Source: Bacteroidales bacterium UBA1077 (GTDB taxonomy: Bacteria; Bacteroidota; Bacteroidia; Bacteroidales; UBA932). From it: DNA of 27,294 bases. The notes under the pieces are model-generated. The model made no database searches. It saw nothing but the letters and a program-made list of their open reading frames with translations, and was not told the DNA's origin. Positions 6,473-15,070 of the stretch are shown piece by piece; the first letter of the stretch is position 1; each line of letters opens with the position of its first letter. Position numbers and translations under genes: made by a program. Where the stretch lies: positions 1 to 27,294 of the forward strand of contig DCCQ01000096.1 in NCBI GenBank assembly GCA_002314195.1, in the 5' to 3' direction.

Positions 6473-7159
6473 CTATTCAAGGATTCCGAAACGGCCTTGC
6501 GCCAACCCTTGGAACCAGACAAGTTCCTCGTGCAGGTTCATGTCGGAGTTGTCCAGAACGAAAGCGTCGGCGGCCCTGGAAAGAGGGGAGACCTCGCGAT
6601 GCGAATCAATGTAGTCCCTTTCCCGCAGGTTCTTCATCACCTCCTCCATCATCGGCTCCTGACCTTTGGCTTTCATCTCATCGAAGCGCCTGCGCGCCCT
6701 GACATCGTCGCTGGCCGTCATGAATATCTTCACCTCGGCATCCGGGAACACGGTCGTACCTATGTCCCTGCCGTCCATCACGACTTTTTTCCGACGCCCG
6801 AAAGCATGGAGACGCTCGTCGACATATTCCCTGACAAACGGAATCGCCGAAATCGGACTGACATGGCCGGAAACCTCCAGCGTGCGGATCTCTTTCTCTA
6901 TGCTCCTGTCTCCGATGAACGTGCCCTCCGCCTTGAAATCGAGAGCCAGTTCCGGTAACGCCGCCCTGAGGCCAACCTCGTCAATGGCTCCGTCTTCACT
7001 GATAAAGCCTTTCTCTATGGCGAACAGGGTCACCCCCCGATAAAGGGCTCCAGAGTCAAGATAAAGGAATCCGTAATGTTCCGCTATCAGTTTGGCAAGT
7101 GTGCTCTTGCCTGTAGATGAATAGCCGTCGATGGCTACGATGATGTCAGGTAGTTTCAT
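6473..7159 (-). CDS. cmk: Cytidylate kinase
   Basis: Phosphorylates CMP and dCMP to the diphosphates using ATP. The 228-residue length is typical of the bacterial family. Seen: P-loop GYSSTGKS (12-19), LDSGALYRG substrate segment, and the DGRDIGTTVFPDA motif of CMP kinases, followed by KIFMTAS and the arginine-rich lid RARRRFDEM. ispH starts 4 bases after its stop, so the two form an operon, an arrangement I associate with other Bacteroidales. A TATTTTTG box ends 4 bases before the ATG, suggesting a leaderless message. Confidence 0.95.
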   Translation of the reverse strand: MKLPDIIVAIDGYSSTGKSTLAKLIAEHYGFLYLDSGALYRGVTLFAIEKGFISEDGAIDEVGLRAALPELALDFKAEGTFIGDRSIEKEIRTLEVSGHVSPISAIPFVREYVDERLHAFGRRKKVVMDGRDIGTTVFPDAEVKIFMTASDDVRARRRFDEMKAKGQEPMMEEVMKNLRERDYIDSHREVSPLSRAADAFVLDNSDMNLHEELVWFQGLAQGRFGILE

Positions 7160-7163
7160 ACGG

Positions 7164-7171
7164 CAAAAATA
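7164..7171 (-). promoter_or_regulatory. Candidate cmk -7 box, 4 bases before ATG
   Basis: Minus strand TATTTTTG fits TAnnTTTG; only CCGT separates it from the cmk start codon (7159-7157). No clear TTG stands at the -33 position. If used, transcription would begin at or next to the A of ATG. Confidence 0.4.
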
Positions 7172-7345
7172 TCAAATTTTATGTAAAATTCCTTTTCATT
7201 TCCCAAAGAAAGAATTTTGTCCGATATTTGTATTACGGATTGTTTTGTGCAATCTATGAATTGTGACCAGGAATTCTTCTGAAACCGAAATGATTTTACG
7301 AAGAAAAATAGTTTACATGATGAAGAAGGATTAAGACGTATTTCT

Positions 7346-8503
7346 ATGAAGATATTGATTGTAGATGACGAGAGGGCCATCAGAAACTCTCTTAAGGAAA
7401 TCTTGAGTGACGAGGGCTATGATGTGGATGTCGCCGAGGACGGAACAACAGCCTTGGCGATGGTTGATAAGGAAAAGTACAATGTGATTTTCTGCGACAT
7501 CAAGATGCCGGGAATGGATGGCACGGAGGTATTGGAAAAGATGGTCGCTGAGGGCATTGATTCGGCAATTGTTATGATTTCCGGCCACGGGGACATCGAG
7601 ACAGCCGTAGAGTGCATCAAGAAGGGCGCCTTCGATTTCATCCAGAAGCCGTTGGATCTTAACAGGATCCTTATCACCATCAAGAACGCCTCCGAGAAGG
7701 CGACCATCATTTCCGAGAACAAGAGTCTTAAAAAGAAAGTTTACGGACAACGGATGATAGGGGAGTCCGAACCGATTCAGCACGTGCGCGACATCATCTC
7801 GAAAGTCGCTCCGACGGATGCCCGTGTGCTGATTGTCGGTCCTAACGGATCCGGTAAGGAACTTGTGGCCAGAAGCCTTCACGAACAGAGCGCCCGCAGC
7901 GCTATGCCTTACATCGAGGTGAACTGCGCGGCCATCCCTTCGGAACTGATTGAGAGCGAGTTGTTCGGACATGAGAAAGGGGCGTTCACCTCGGCCATCA
8001 AGCAGCACAAAGGCAAGTTCGAGCAGGCTGACGGCGGAACCCTCTTCCTGGATGAGATCGGGGACATGAGCCTTGCCGCCCAGGCAAAGGTCCTGCGTGT
8101 CCTTCAGGAGAAGAAACTCTCAAGGGTCGGCAGTGACAAGGACATAGTCGTGGACGTGAGGGTCGTCGCCGCCACCAACAAGAACCTTCAGGACGAGATC
8201 GCCAAAGGCAATTTCAGGGAAGACCTTTACCACCGTCTCAGCGTGATCGTGATCAAGGTTCCATCCTTGGATGAGAGAAAGTCAGACATTCCTCTGCTTA
8301 TGGAATATTTTGTCAATCAGATCAGTACTGAATCCGGTATGCCTGTAAAAACATTTTCTCCCGAGGCAATCAAGTTGCTTCAGGAGAAATCATGGACCGG
8401 AAACATCAGAGAACTCCGCAATGTCGTCGAGCGTCTGATGATCCTTGGAGGCAATCCTGTCAGCGGGCAGGATGTAAAAGATTACGTGAGTCCGATTCAA
8501 TAG
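7346..8503 (+). CDS. NtrC-type response regulator (receiver plus sigma-54 AAA+ domain), no DNA-binding domain
   Basis: Two-component regulator that would remodel sigma-54 RNA polymerase on phosphorylation. Receiver domain 1-115 with D7/D8, phospho-acceptor D51 and K101 (QKPLDL). Central AAA+ domain from about 137: Walker A GPNGSGKE (165-172), the sigma-54 contact loop GAFTSA (212-217) and Walker B GTLFLDEIGD (231-240). The 385-residue chain ends in an acidic segment after the AAA+ lid and lacks the Fis-type helix-turn-helix of NtrC (about 450-470 residues). I think short versions of this kind are common in Bacteroidota, so this is probably not a truncation. No histidine kinase is adjacent. 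Its last 44 bases overlap the 3' end of the convergent S41 peptidase gene. No clear TAnnTTTG promoter was found upstream. Confidence 0.9.
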   Translation: MKILIVDDERAIRNSLKEILSDEGYDVDVAEDGTTALAMVDKEKYNVIFCDIKMPGMDGTEVLEKMVAEGIDSAIVMISGHGDIETAVECIKKGAFDFIQKPLDLNRILITIKNASEKATIISENKSLKKKVYGQRMIGESEPIQHVRDIISKVAPTDARVLIVGPNGSGKELVARSLHEQSARSAMPYIEVNCAAIPSELIESELFGHEKGAFTSAIKQHKGKFEQADGGTLFLDEIGDMSLAAQAKVLRVLQEKKLSRVGSDKDIVVDVRVVAATNKNLQDEIAKGNFREDLYHRLSVIVIKVPSLDERKSDIPLLMEYFVNQISTESGMPVKTFSPEAIKLLQEKSWTGNIRELRNVVERLMILGGNPVSGQDVKDYVSPIQ

Positions 8504-10061
8504 CCTTCTTCAACGTAGGATCCACGTTGAGGTACATCTTGTAGAAGGCGTTCTCACCGAGTTTGGAATACCGCCCGACAAGGGCACGGAGTTGTGGGAG
8601 GAGATATTCAGAAGTCTCTTCCCATTCTTTTTGCGTGCAGGTGATGCCGTCTTTAGAGGAGGCATATTCACGGAATGCGGACGGAATATTCATTTTGTCC
8701 AGGAATATTCCGAGTTCGCTGTCGTTGTCAATTTCCGAGAGACGGCTCTTGTACTTGTCGAACATCGCCGAGGCGAACCTCATCTGTGTCGCTTTCTTGT
8801 TGCAGGCGATGAAGAATTTGGAGGCTCTTGTGGTGTCCACAGGCACGAACACGTCAGGGATGATTCCGCCTCCACCATAGACCGTTCTGCCGGCGACTGT
8901 CTTGTAGGCTGCGGTGGAGTCCACCTTGATGCTGTCAGCATCGTACATCTCACCGTCTGCGTAGCGCTTGTAGATGTCGTACTGGTAGTCTTCTGAATAT
9001 GGTTTCTGGATGCACCGTCCGGAAGGCGTGTAGAACCTTGCGACTGTCAGGCGCACTCCGGAACCGTCGCTGAAATAGACCGGCTCCTGCACGAGCCCCT
9101 TGCCGAATGAGCGCCTTCCGATGATGAGACCTCTGTCGTTGTCCTGAATGGCTCCCGCGAATATCTCGCTGGACGAGGCCGTGGACTCGTTGATCAGTAC
9201 GGTCAGATCAACGTCCTGGAGGATTCCCTTGCCGTCAGCCTTGTAGTCGTCCTTCTTGCGGTGGAGACCCTGCATATAGACGATCTCGTCACCTTTCTTG
9301 AGGAACATATCGCATAGCAGCAGAGCCTGGTCGAAATAGCCTCCGGTGTTGTCACGCAGGTCGAAGATCAGTTTCTTCATTCCTTTCCCGAGCAGATCAA
9401 TACTGGCTTGTGAGAATTCTGAATATGTCGTCCTGGAGAATTTGGAGAGCTTGATGTAGCCTGTCGTGTCGTTGATCATAAACGAAGCGTCCACGCAGTG
9501 CATCGGAATCTTGCCTCTGGTGATTTCAAACGGAATTGTCTCGCTGCCTCTGCCAACTGTGACGGTGACCTTGGTTCCGGCGGGGCCTTTCATCCTGCGT
9601 ACCATACTGTCCTGTGGAAATTTCACTCCGGCGATGTCCTTGTCACCTACTTTCAGGATCCGGTCTCCTTTCTGAAGCCCTACTTTCTCGGATGGCCCTC
9701 CCGGTATGACTTCCAGCACAATCGCTGTGTCATTCGGAACATTAAACTGAATGCCGATTCCATCGAAATTGCCGGCGAGATCCGTCTCCGCCTCTGTCAG
9801 TTCAACCGGAGGCATATAGACTGAATGAGGATCCAGTTCGGCCAACGCCGCAGTGATCGCAGCGTCTGTGACTTTCCCGACATTGATCGTGTCAACATAG
9901 TTCTTGTCGATCTGGTCAAGGATCAGATTCAGTTTGCGCCAGTCTTGGTTCTGCACGCGGAGCATATTCCTTTTCTGGGAATATGCGTTGTAGGCCAGCA
10001 CAATCAGCGCACCCACGACTATTCCCATAATGGCGATCCAGATGGAAGATATTCGTTTCAT
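8460..10061 (-). CDS. C-terminal processing peptidase, S41 family, membrane-anchored
   Basis: Periplasmic serine protease that cleaves substrate proteins from the C-terminus. Order: N-terminal membrane anchor (about 6-25), S41 N-terminal helical region (LDPHSVYMPP), PDZ domain about 90-175 (GIGIQFNV, then GGPSEKVGLQKGDRIL), and catalytic core with Ser in ESTASSSEIFAGA and the general-base Lys in GRRSFGKGLVQ. 533 residues is normal for Bacteroidales homologues. Its start lies one base past the dCMP deaminase stop, so the two are translationally close; I recall this pairing in other Bacteroidales. It is last in the seven-gene run that begins with asnS, and its 3' end overlaps the response regulator tail-to-tail. 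Confidence 0.93.
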   Translation of the reverse strand: MKRISSIWIAIMGIVVGALIVLAYNAYSQKRNMLRVQNQDWRKLNLILDQIDKNYVDTINVGKVTDAAITAALAELDPHSVYMPPVELTEAETDLAGNFDGIGIQFNVPNDTAIVLEVIPGGPSEKVGLQKGDRILKVGDKDIAGVKFPQDSMVRRMKGPAGTKVTVTVGRGSETIPFEITRGKIPMHCVDASFMINDTTGYIKLSKFSRTTYSEFSQASIDLLGKGMKKLIFDLRDNTGGYFDQALLLCDMFLKKGDEIVYMQGLHRKKDDYKADGKGILQDVDLTVLINESTASSSEIFAGAIQDNDRGLIIGRRSFGKGLVQEPVYFSDGSGVRLTVARFYTPSGRCIQKPYSEDYQYDIYKRYADGEMYDADSIKVDSTAAYKTVAGRTVYGGGGIIPDVFVPVDTTRASKFFIACNKKATQMRFASAMFDKYKSRLSEIDNDSELGIFLDKMNIPSAFREYASSKDGITCTQKEWEETSEYLLPQLRALVGRYSKLGENAFYKMYLNVDPTLKKAIESDSRNLLHPAR

Positions 10062-10062
10062 C

Positions 10063-10467
10063 CTAATCTATCTTTTCAACTTTGATTCCAGCCTTGCGGA
10101 GCAGGTCAATCCCGTCCGTGAGGCGATATTCATCCTTGTAGACGACTCTTTTTATGCCGGCCTGTATGATTAGTTTCGAGCATTCTATGCATGGCGAGGC
10201 TGTCACGTAAAGAGTGGCTCCCAGGCTGCTGTTCCCTGACTTTGCCACTTTTGTGATCGCGTTCGCTTCAGCATGGAGAACGTAAGGCTTTGTGACACCG
10301 TTCTCGTCTTCGCAGACATTTTCAAACCCGGACGGCGTACCGTTGTAGCCGTCCGAGATGATCATCCTGTCCTTGACCAGTATCGCCCCCACCTGCCGTC
10401 TTTTGCAGTAGGAGTTCCTGGCCCAGATTTCGGCCATCTCAAGGTATCGCTGGTCAAATTTTTCCAT
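10063..10467 (-). CDS. dCMP deaminase family protein (zinc-dependent)
   Basis: Deaminates dCMP to dUMP, feeding dTMP synthesis; the family also includes ComEB-type proteins. 134 residues. Zinc ligands and catalytic Glu are in HAEAN (H and E) and PCIECS (the two cysteines); the N-terminal GAILVKDRMIISDGYNGTP is the usual substrate-side segment. ATG 10467 is 3 bases after the acyl-CoA synthetase stop. With cmk and pyrE nearby it adds to pyrimidine nucleotide supply. Confidence 0.92.
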   Translation of the reverse strand: MEKFDQRYLEMAEIWARNSYCKRRQVGAILVKDRMIISDGYNGTPSGFENVCEDENGVTKPYVLHAEANAITKVAKSGNSSLGATLYVTASPCIECSKLIIQAGIKRVVYKDEYRLTDGIDLLRKAGIKVEKID

Positions 10468-10470
10468 GTC

Positions 10471-12138
10471 TTACTTCCTTTGGTAGAGGTATCTCTTGAT
10501 GCTGCGCTTAGGTGTCCTTTCAAAGTCCTCAGGCATGAACTCGATTTTCTTGATCTGAGCGTAGTTGGGAATCTCCTTGTTGATTTCCGGGAGCTGCCCT
10601 TTCAGTGTCTTCTCAAGATCTTCACGGTTCATACCGTCAAGCTCGGCCTGATGGTAGTCCGGGTAAACCAAGGCTGTCAGGCCGCCGTTGTCCTCAATGA
10701 CAAGCGAGTCAACCACATAGGCGAATGAATTGATTACAGATTCAAGTTCCTCAGGATAGATGTTCTGACCGTTAGGGCCGAGAATCATGCACTTGGAGCG
10801 TCCTCTGATGTAAAGGAAACCTTCCTTGTCGATGACACCCATGTCTCCGGTCCTGAGCCAACCGTCCTCTGTGAAGAGGTCTTTGGTAGCATCTTCGTTC
10901 TTGAAATAGCCCAAGGCTGTGTTCGGTCCGTGAACCTGAATCTCTCCCTCAATGTTTTCAGGGTCGGAAGAGTCAATCCTTATCTCCATGTTCAGCGCGG
11001 CCTTCCCACATGAGTAGAGCCTCTTGTCGTTGTAGTGGGCGTAGGTGATGATAGGGGCACACTCTGTCATTCCGTAGCCTACAGTGTAAGGGAACGCGAT
11101 GTCCCAGAAGAACTTCTCGATCTCTTTGTTGAATGCCGCGCCTCCCATGATGACCTCTATGAAGTTGCCGCCGAAAGCGTTCACGAGCTCTCCGCAGATT
11201 TTCTTCTGGATCATCTTGTCTATGACCGGAACCTTCAGCAAGGTCTTGATAGTTCCTTTCTCAACAAGCTTCTGGATCTTGGACTTGTAAACTTTCTCGA
11301 TGATCAGAGGCACGGCGATGATGATGTTCGGCTTGACCTCTGCGAGTGCCTGCATGATGATCTTCGGACTTGGAACCCTGGTCAGGAAATGTACGTGCGC
11401 GCCTATGCACATCTCGAAGAGGAATTCGAACATCATTCCGTACATGTGGGCGGAAGGAAGCATCGCGACCACATTGGTGTGGTTGTCCAGTTCGCTGAGG
11501 ACGTGCTTGGCGAACTGGATGTTCGAGCATATCGCCCTGTAAGGAATCATCACTCCTTTCGAAAAACCGGAACTTCCTGAGGTGTAGTTGATCAAAGCCA
11601 GTTCGTTGGGGGAGTCCTTGTAGTAATTGAGGTCTTCCGGCTCGAAACTGTTCGGGTGGCGTTTGCCGAAATATTCATTCATATGCTCCCTGGCCTCGGT
11701 GATGCGAGGTACCTTTGAATATAGGAGCTGGAACGTGTTGATGCGTACCACGGCGAACAGCCCAGGCATCTCATCAGCGCTCAAACCTTCCCAGACCACA
11801 TCGTCAACGAAGAGAACCTTTGCCTCGGAGTGATTCACGAGGTAATGAATATTCCCGGGCTTGAATTCGTGAAGGATCGGCACCGGCACGGCTCCGTAGG
11901 TCATCGTGGCCAGAAAGCTGACCGCCCAGTTCACCTGGTTGCGCGCGCAGATAGCCACTTTGTCACCCTTGTGCAGGAAGCATTTCTCGAAAGCGATGTG
12001 AAGTTTCTCGATACGTCTTGCCACATCCCTGTAACATAGGCTGACTCCTTGATAGTTGGATAGAGCCAACCTGTCCCAATTTTTCCTGAAGCTGTCCTCC
12101 AGAAGTTTGTTCACTGATTCGAATTTGAATTCGCTCAT
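10471..12138 (-). CDS. Long-chain fatty acid-CoA ligase (AMP-forming)
   Basis: ANL-superfamily adenylate-forming enzyme that activates fatty acids as acyl-AMP and then transfers them to CoA. 555 residues. Seen: the AMP-binding P-loop INYTSGSSGFSKGVM, the A5-type YGMTECAPI, GWLRTGDMG with the ribose-binding Asp, and the hinge region GRSKCMILGPNGQNIYPEE. The C-terminal catalytic lysine lies in ERTPKRSIKRYLY. Chain-length preference cannot be read from sequence. The start (ATG 12138) is 11 bases after the 722-residue protein's stop, within the asnS run. Confidence 0.92.
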   Translation of the reverse strand: MSEFKFESVNKLLEDSFRKNWDRLALSNYQGVSLCYRDVARRIEKLHIAFEKCFLHKGDKVAICARNQVNWAVSFLATMTYGAVPVPILHEFKPGNIHYLVNHSEAKVLFVDDVVWEGLSADEMPGLFAVVRINTFQLLYSKVPRITEAREHMNEYFGKRHPNSFEPEDLNYYKDSPNELALINYTSGSSGFSKGVMIPYRAICSNIQFAKHVLSELDNHTNVVAMLPSAHMYGMMFEFLFEMCIGAHVHFLTRVPSPKIIMQALAEVKPNIIIAVPLIIEKVYKSKIQKLVEKGTIKTLLKVPVIDKMIQKKICGELVNAFGGNFIEVIMGGAAFNKEIEKFFWDIAFPYTVGYGMTECAPIITYAHYNDKRLYSCGKAALNMEIRIDSSDPENIEGEIQVHGPNTALGYFKNEDATKDLFTEDGWLRTGDMGVIDKEGFLYIRGRSKCMILGPNGQNIYPEELESVINSFAYVVDSLVIEDNGGLTALVYPDYHQAELDGMNREDLEKTLKGQLPEINKEIPNYAQIKKIEFMPEDFERTPKRSIKRYLYQRK

Positions 12139-12149
12139 GATGTTCGTTT

Positions 12150-14318
12150 TTATTTCCCGGACTTGAAGGTTCTCTCCTTTCCGTCATAGCAAACAGCGCT
12201 GAACCCTTTGTCCGTAATCTCAACCTTACTGTCCGGCCGGATCATCTTGTTGCCTTCGCCTTTGACCAGAACCTCTCCGCCTGTGAACGGAAAGACCAAG
12301 GTCTGGGCCGATGTCCTGACCACCCAGAATTTTTTACCATTACCTTCCAGAAGCTCAGGAAGGCTTTTTATAGTCTCATCGGCTGTTATTCCCTTCCATG
12401 AAGGGACCTGCTTCCCGTGCAGGTCATAATAGCCTACGGTGTTGTCGTTGTGCAGAACCATTGCCGTGTAGCCCTTGGCTCCGGTGAAATCATACACGGC
12501 GGGACCTGCCGCAATTATCTTGCCTGTCTCGACAGGAAATCCCGAGACGAAACGTCCGAGCCTGTCAATCAGGTACATCTGAGATCCAGCCGCGAACAGG
12601 TACTGGATCTTCCCGTTATTGTAGTAATCGACTTCCTGGACATAGCCGCAAATCTTCGACTTGAACGGCACCCCCCAGACATCCTTGCCGTTCTCGTCTT
12701 GCAGGCATATTGACAGATGACTGTTCTGGTAGATGGTGTTGGTCTTTCCGGTCGCGCAGTTAAGCACCTTGAACGGCCCCGAAGGAACAGTCACGGTAGT
12801 GTCTCTGGCTGATGACAGAGCCACGGTCCCTTTGCTGACCTCGACCCTGTCAAGACTGAAGTCCAGGTATATCTGTCCGTTTTCCGACACGGCGGAAAGT
12901 GTGACGGGAACGTAAGCCGCACCTTTCAGGATATTCCTGCATCCTTTTGCCATCATCGGGCTGAAATTCACGTCAAGTTGGTTCGGATCCTCGCTGAGGG
13001 AATGGTAGATCCAGGCCACGCAATTCTTCTGCGGCAGCCGTTCCAGGCCTTCCGACTTCATCCGGACAGACAATGTCTCTTTCAGAAAATCCGCCTCGGA
13101 ATATTTTGCCACGCAGTCGGCCGCCCCGATGACAATCCACTTGCCCACCACCGCGCATGCGGTCTCTTCCTCTGCCTTGAAAACATCCCCGAACACTGTC
13201 CCGGTGAATCCGGCGCATGACATGCCATCAGCAATTTTTGGGGAAAGTTTCGCGCCTGGCCTTAACATCAGAACTTGGCGAATTTTCTCGTCCATGTGCA
13301 GAGTGATTACAGCAATCTCTTTTACATCCAGACTCTTGACCCATTCCTCCGCATTCATTCCGATCTCTTTTCTCTGTTGAGCGAGTGTGGATTCGTATTT
13401 GTCAAGACGACTTTGGGAATCCAGATGAGTCCTATAGGCCTTCAGATACGAGGTGATGTTGCCTATGGGAATGTCGATGATGAAATCCACATTTCCAGGC
13501 ACGGCCTCCGCGATTTCTACAGGAGCCGTGCCAGCATGACTGAGCACATTCAGATAGTAGGAAGGCTCATTGTTGTAGAGCAGGGAGCCGTGCATTGTGA
13601 CCCTGGACGCTGAACGCCTGGTGATGTCGAATGATGTCCACTCTGCCAGTTCTTTCACAAATCCGTATGATGCTCTATGTTTCTTGGCAAGAACCAGATT
13701 CAGGATATTCCCGCTGTAGGCATTTGACATGAAGATCATGTCTTCTCCGGTCGCGGCGGATGCGATTTCCGCGAATCCTTTGGCTTCCAGAATGCTATGC
13801 CCTTCCCTCAGATGCCGTATGGACGAATTTATGATTGTCTCAGAAGTTGAGATCATGAGCATGTTTCCGTTGATTCTTGCCTGCAGCCCGGAAGAGTCCG
13901 CCGCGTCAAGCAGGTCACGAAGGTCTTGTGTCGTGTCCGCGATGGCCTTTTCCGCTTCCAGTATCAGGAGCGGCGGCATGTCTTTGCTGTAGTGCACCGA
14001 CATGATGGCCGGCGACCTTTTCAGCGCGCCGTACTGCCGTGAAGTGATCTTGTTGAATTTGCCGGATGCCAATTCACCGAAAACCGACAGGGTGTCGCCT
14101 AAAATTTCGCAGGCATGCCCGAAATTCTTGAAGCAGAAGACTATGGCCGCGTCAGACGGAACCGCGGCTATCAGTTGGTCCTTCTCAAGCAACCTCGTGC
14201 CGTCGATCTTTGCGGAGCTGCTCCCTGCACTTGAATATAACTTCGTGACGGCGAAGGCGATCCCTGCGACGAGAACCACCGCAACGACAATCAGTATGGT
14301 CAAAGTTTTCTTGTTCAT
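12150..14318 (-). CDS. Membrane-anchored envelope protein of unknown function (722 aa)
   Basis: I do not recognise this as a named protein. Residues 5-27 form one hydrophobic segment after MNKK, so it is either a signal anchor or an uncleaved signal, with the rest in the periplasm. The middle part (about 40-470), with repeated helix/strand segments beginning IAAVPSDAAIVFCFKNF, resembles DUF3352-like proteins; this is a weak impression. The C-terminal 180 residues, with turns such as YLIDRLGRFVSGFPVETGK and GYYDLHGKQVPSW, look like beta-propeller blades. Positioned between a TonB-like protein (9-base gap) and the acyl-CoA synthetase in the asnS run, so an envelope role is likely. Frame and codon usage look normal. 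Confidence 0.75.
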   Translation of the reverse strand: MNKKTLTILIVVAVVLVAGIAFAVTKLYSSAGSSSAKIDGTRLLEKDQLIAAVPSDAAIVFCFKNFGHACEILGDTLSVFGELASGKFNKITSRQYGALKRSPAIMSVHYSKDMPPLLILEAEKAIADTTQDLRDLLDAADSSGLQARINGNMLMISTSETIINSSIRHLREGHSILEAKGFAEIASAATGEDMIFMSNAYSGNILNLVLAKKHRASYGFVKELAEWTSFDITRRSASRVTMHGSLLYNNEPSYYLNVLSHAGTAPVEIAEAVPGNVDFIIDIPIGNITSYLKAYRTHLDSQSRLDKYESTLAQQRKEIGMNAEEWVKSLDVKEIAVITLHMDEKIRQVLMLRPGAKLSPKIADGMSCAGFTGTVFGDVFKAEEETACAVVGKWIVIGAADCVAKYSEADFLKETLSVRMKSEGLERLPQKNCVAWIYHSLSEDPNQLDVNFSPMMAKGCRNILKGAAYVPVTLSAVSENGQIYLDFSLDRVEVSKGTVALSSARDTTVTVPSGPFKVLNCATGKTNTIYQNSHLSICLQDENGKDVWGVPFKSKICGYVQEVDYYNNGKIQYLFAAGSQMYLIDRLGRFVSGFPVETGKIIAAGPAVYDFTGAKGYTAMVLHNDNTVGYYDLHGKQVPSWKGITADETIKSLPELLEGNGKKFWVVRTSAQTLVFPFTGGEVLVKGEGNKMIRPDSKVEITDKGFSAVCYDGKERTFKSGK

Positions 14319-14327
14319 CTGTGAATA

Positions 14328-15029
14328 TTATTGAGCGACGAACAAATATACGATGTTGCCGACCTGTCTGGCCGGAGCTGAGGCGGAGGCCGAGAACCTT
14401 GACAGCCTGGCTGCTCGTATCGCAAAGTCCCTCAGGCATTTGTCCTCAGATGAGACCCCGTCCTGGATTTTGGCGTTCAGAACTTTTCCGGAAGGGTCCA
14501 CTGTGATGATCACTGTGACATAGCCGGCCCCAAGGCATTTATACGCTGGGATGGAAAGTTTGCTGGCCTTCCTGCCGTCAAGTTCATAGGAGACCACGGA
14601 CGGACCTTTGTACGAAGAACTTTTGCGCTCTTCCTTTCTGGGTTCCGGCTTGCTGACAGAGGCGTAGTCATCATCCGGCTCATCGAGTTTCGGGCCGTTT
14701 TTCAGATCCTGAGCCAGTTTCTCCGCATCTTTGTAGAGTTCCTCCGCATCGGTGTTGCGGTCATCCTTGAGCGCGCCCCTGTCCACCGCGACATTTCTTA
14801 CCGGAACTCCGGCAGCCGCCGCAAGCATTCTGTCTATCCTCTCGCTGACCTCTTCCTTAAGATTCTTCTCCGCCTGTTCTTTTTCAACTTTTTCCTGCTT
14901 GGAGAAGTCAAGCACGAAAGTGTTCTCGCGTTTGATGGCCGATGATATCTGGCAGACAAGCAACACGATAATCACCATCAAATGAAATATGATGGTGATG
15001 TAAAGTCCTGCCCTGTCGTCGCTCTTCAT
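14328..15029 (-). CDS. TonB-like energy transducer
   Basis: Inner-membrane protein of 233 residues: short N-terminal tail, one transmembrane helix (about 8-28, LYITIIFHLMVIIVLLVC), a charged Lys/Glu-rich periplasmic linker (about 35-145) and a TonB_C-like domain with G-A-G-Y-V-T-V-I-I-T-V-D-x-x-G-K-V followed by A-x-I-x-D-G. TonB carries proton-motive energy from ExbB/ExbD to outer-membrane receptors. The exbB-exbD-exbD operon lies about 2.2 kb upstream on the same strand, but is separated by a terminator and the asnS promoter. The linker has few prolines, unlike classical TonB. The exact partner receptors cannot be inferred. Confidence 0.8.
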   Translation of the reverse strand: MKSDDRAGLYITIIFHLMVIIVLLVCQISSAIKRENTFVLDFSKQEKVEKEQAEKNLKEEVSERIDRMLAAAAGVPVRNVAVDRGALKDDRNTDAEELYKDAEKLAQDLKNGPKLDEPDDDYASVSKPEPRKEERKSSSYKGPSVVSYELDGRKASKLSIPAYKCLGAGYVTVIITVDPSGKVLNAKIQDGVSSEDKCLRDFAIRAARLSRFSASASAPARQVGNIVYLFVAQ

Positions 15030-15054
15030 AGCATCAATGAATATTCTGTCCTCG

Positions 15055-15070
15055 GACCGGTCCCCCGGTC
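15055..15070 (-). other. Hairpin directly after the udk stop codon
   Basis: Minus strand GACCGG, loop GGGA, CCGGTC: a perfect 6-bp GC-rich stem with a GNRA-type tetraloop, directly adjoining the udk stop at 15073-15071. No U tract follows, so it is not a standard terminator; it might stabilise the upstream mRNA or tune the downstream tonB-like gene. Confidence 0.5.

Noticed and set aside
7331..8008. A 225-codon minus-strand frame opposite the response regulator
   Set aside because: It is the complement of a clearly conserved receiver-AAA+ gene and has no features of its own.
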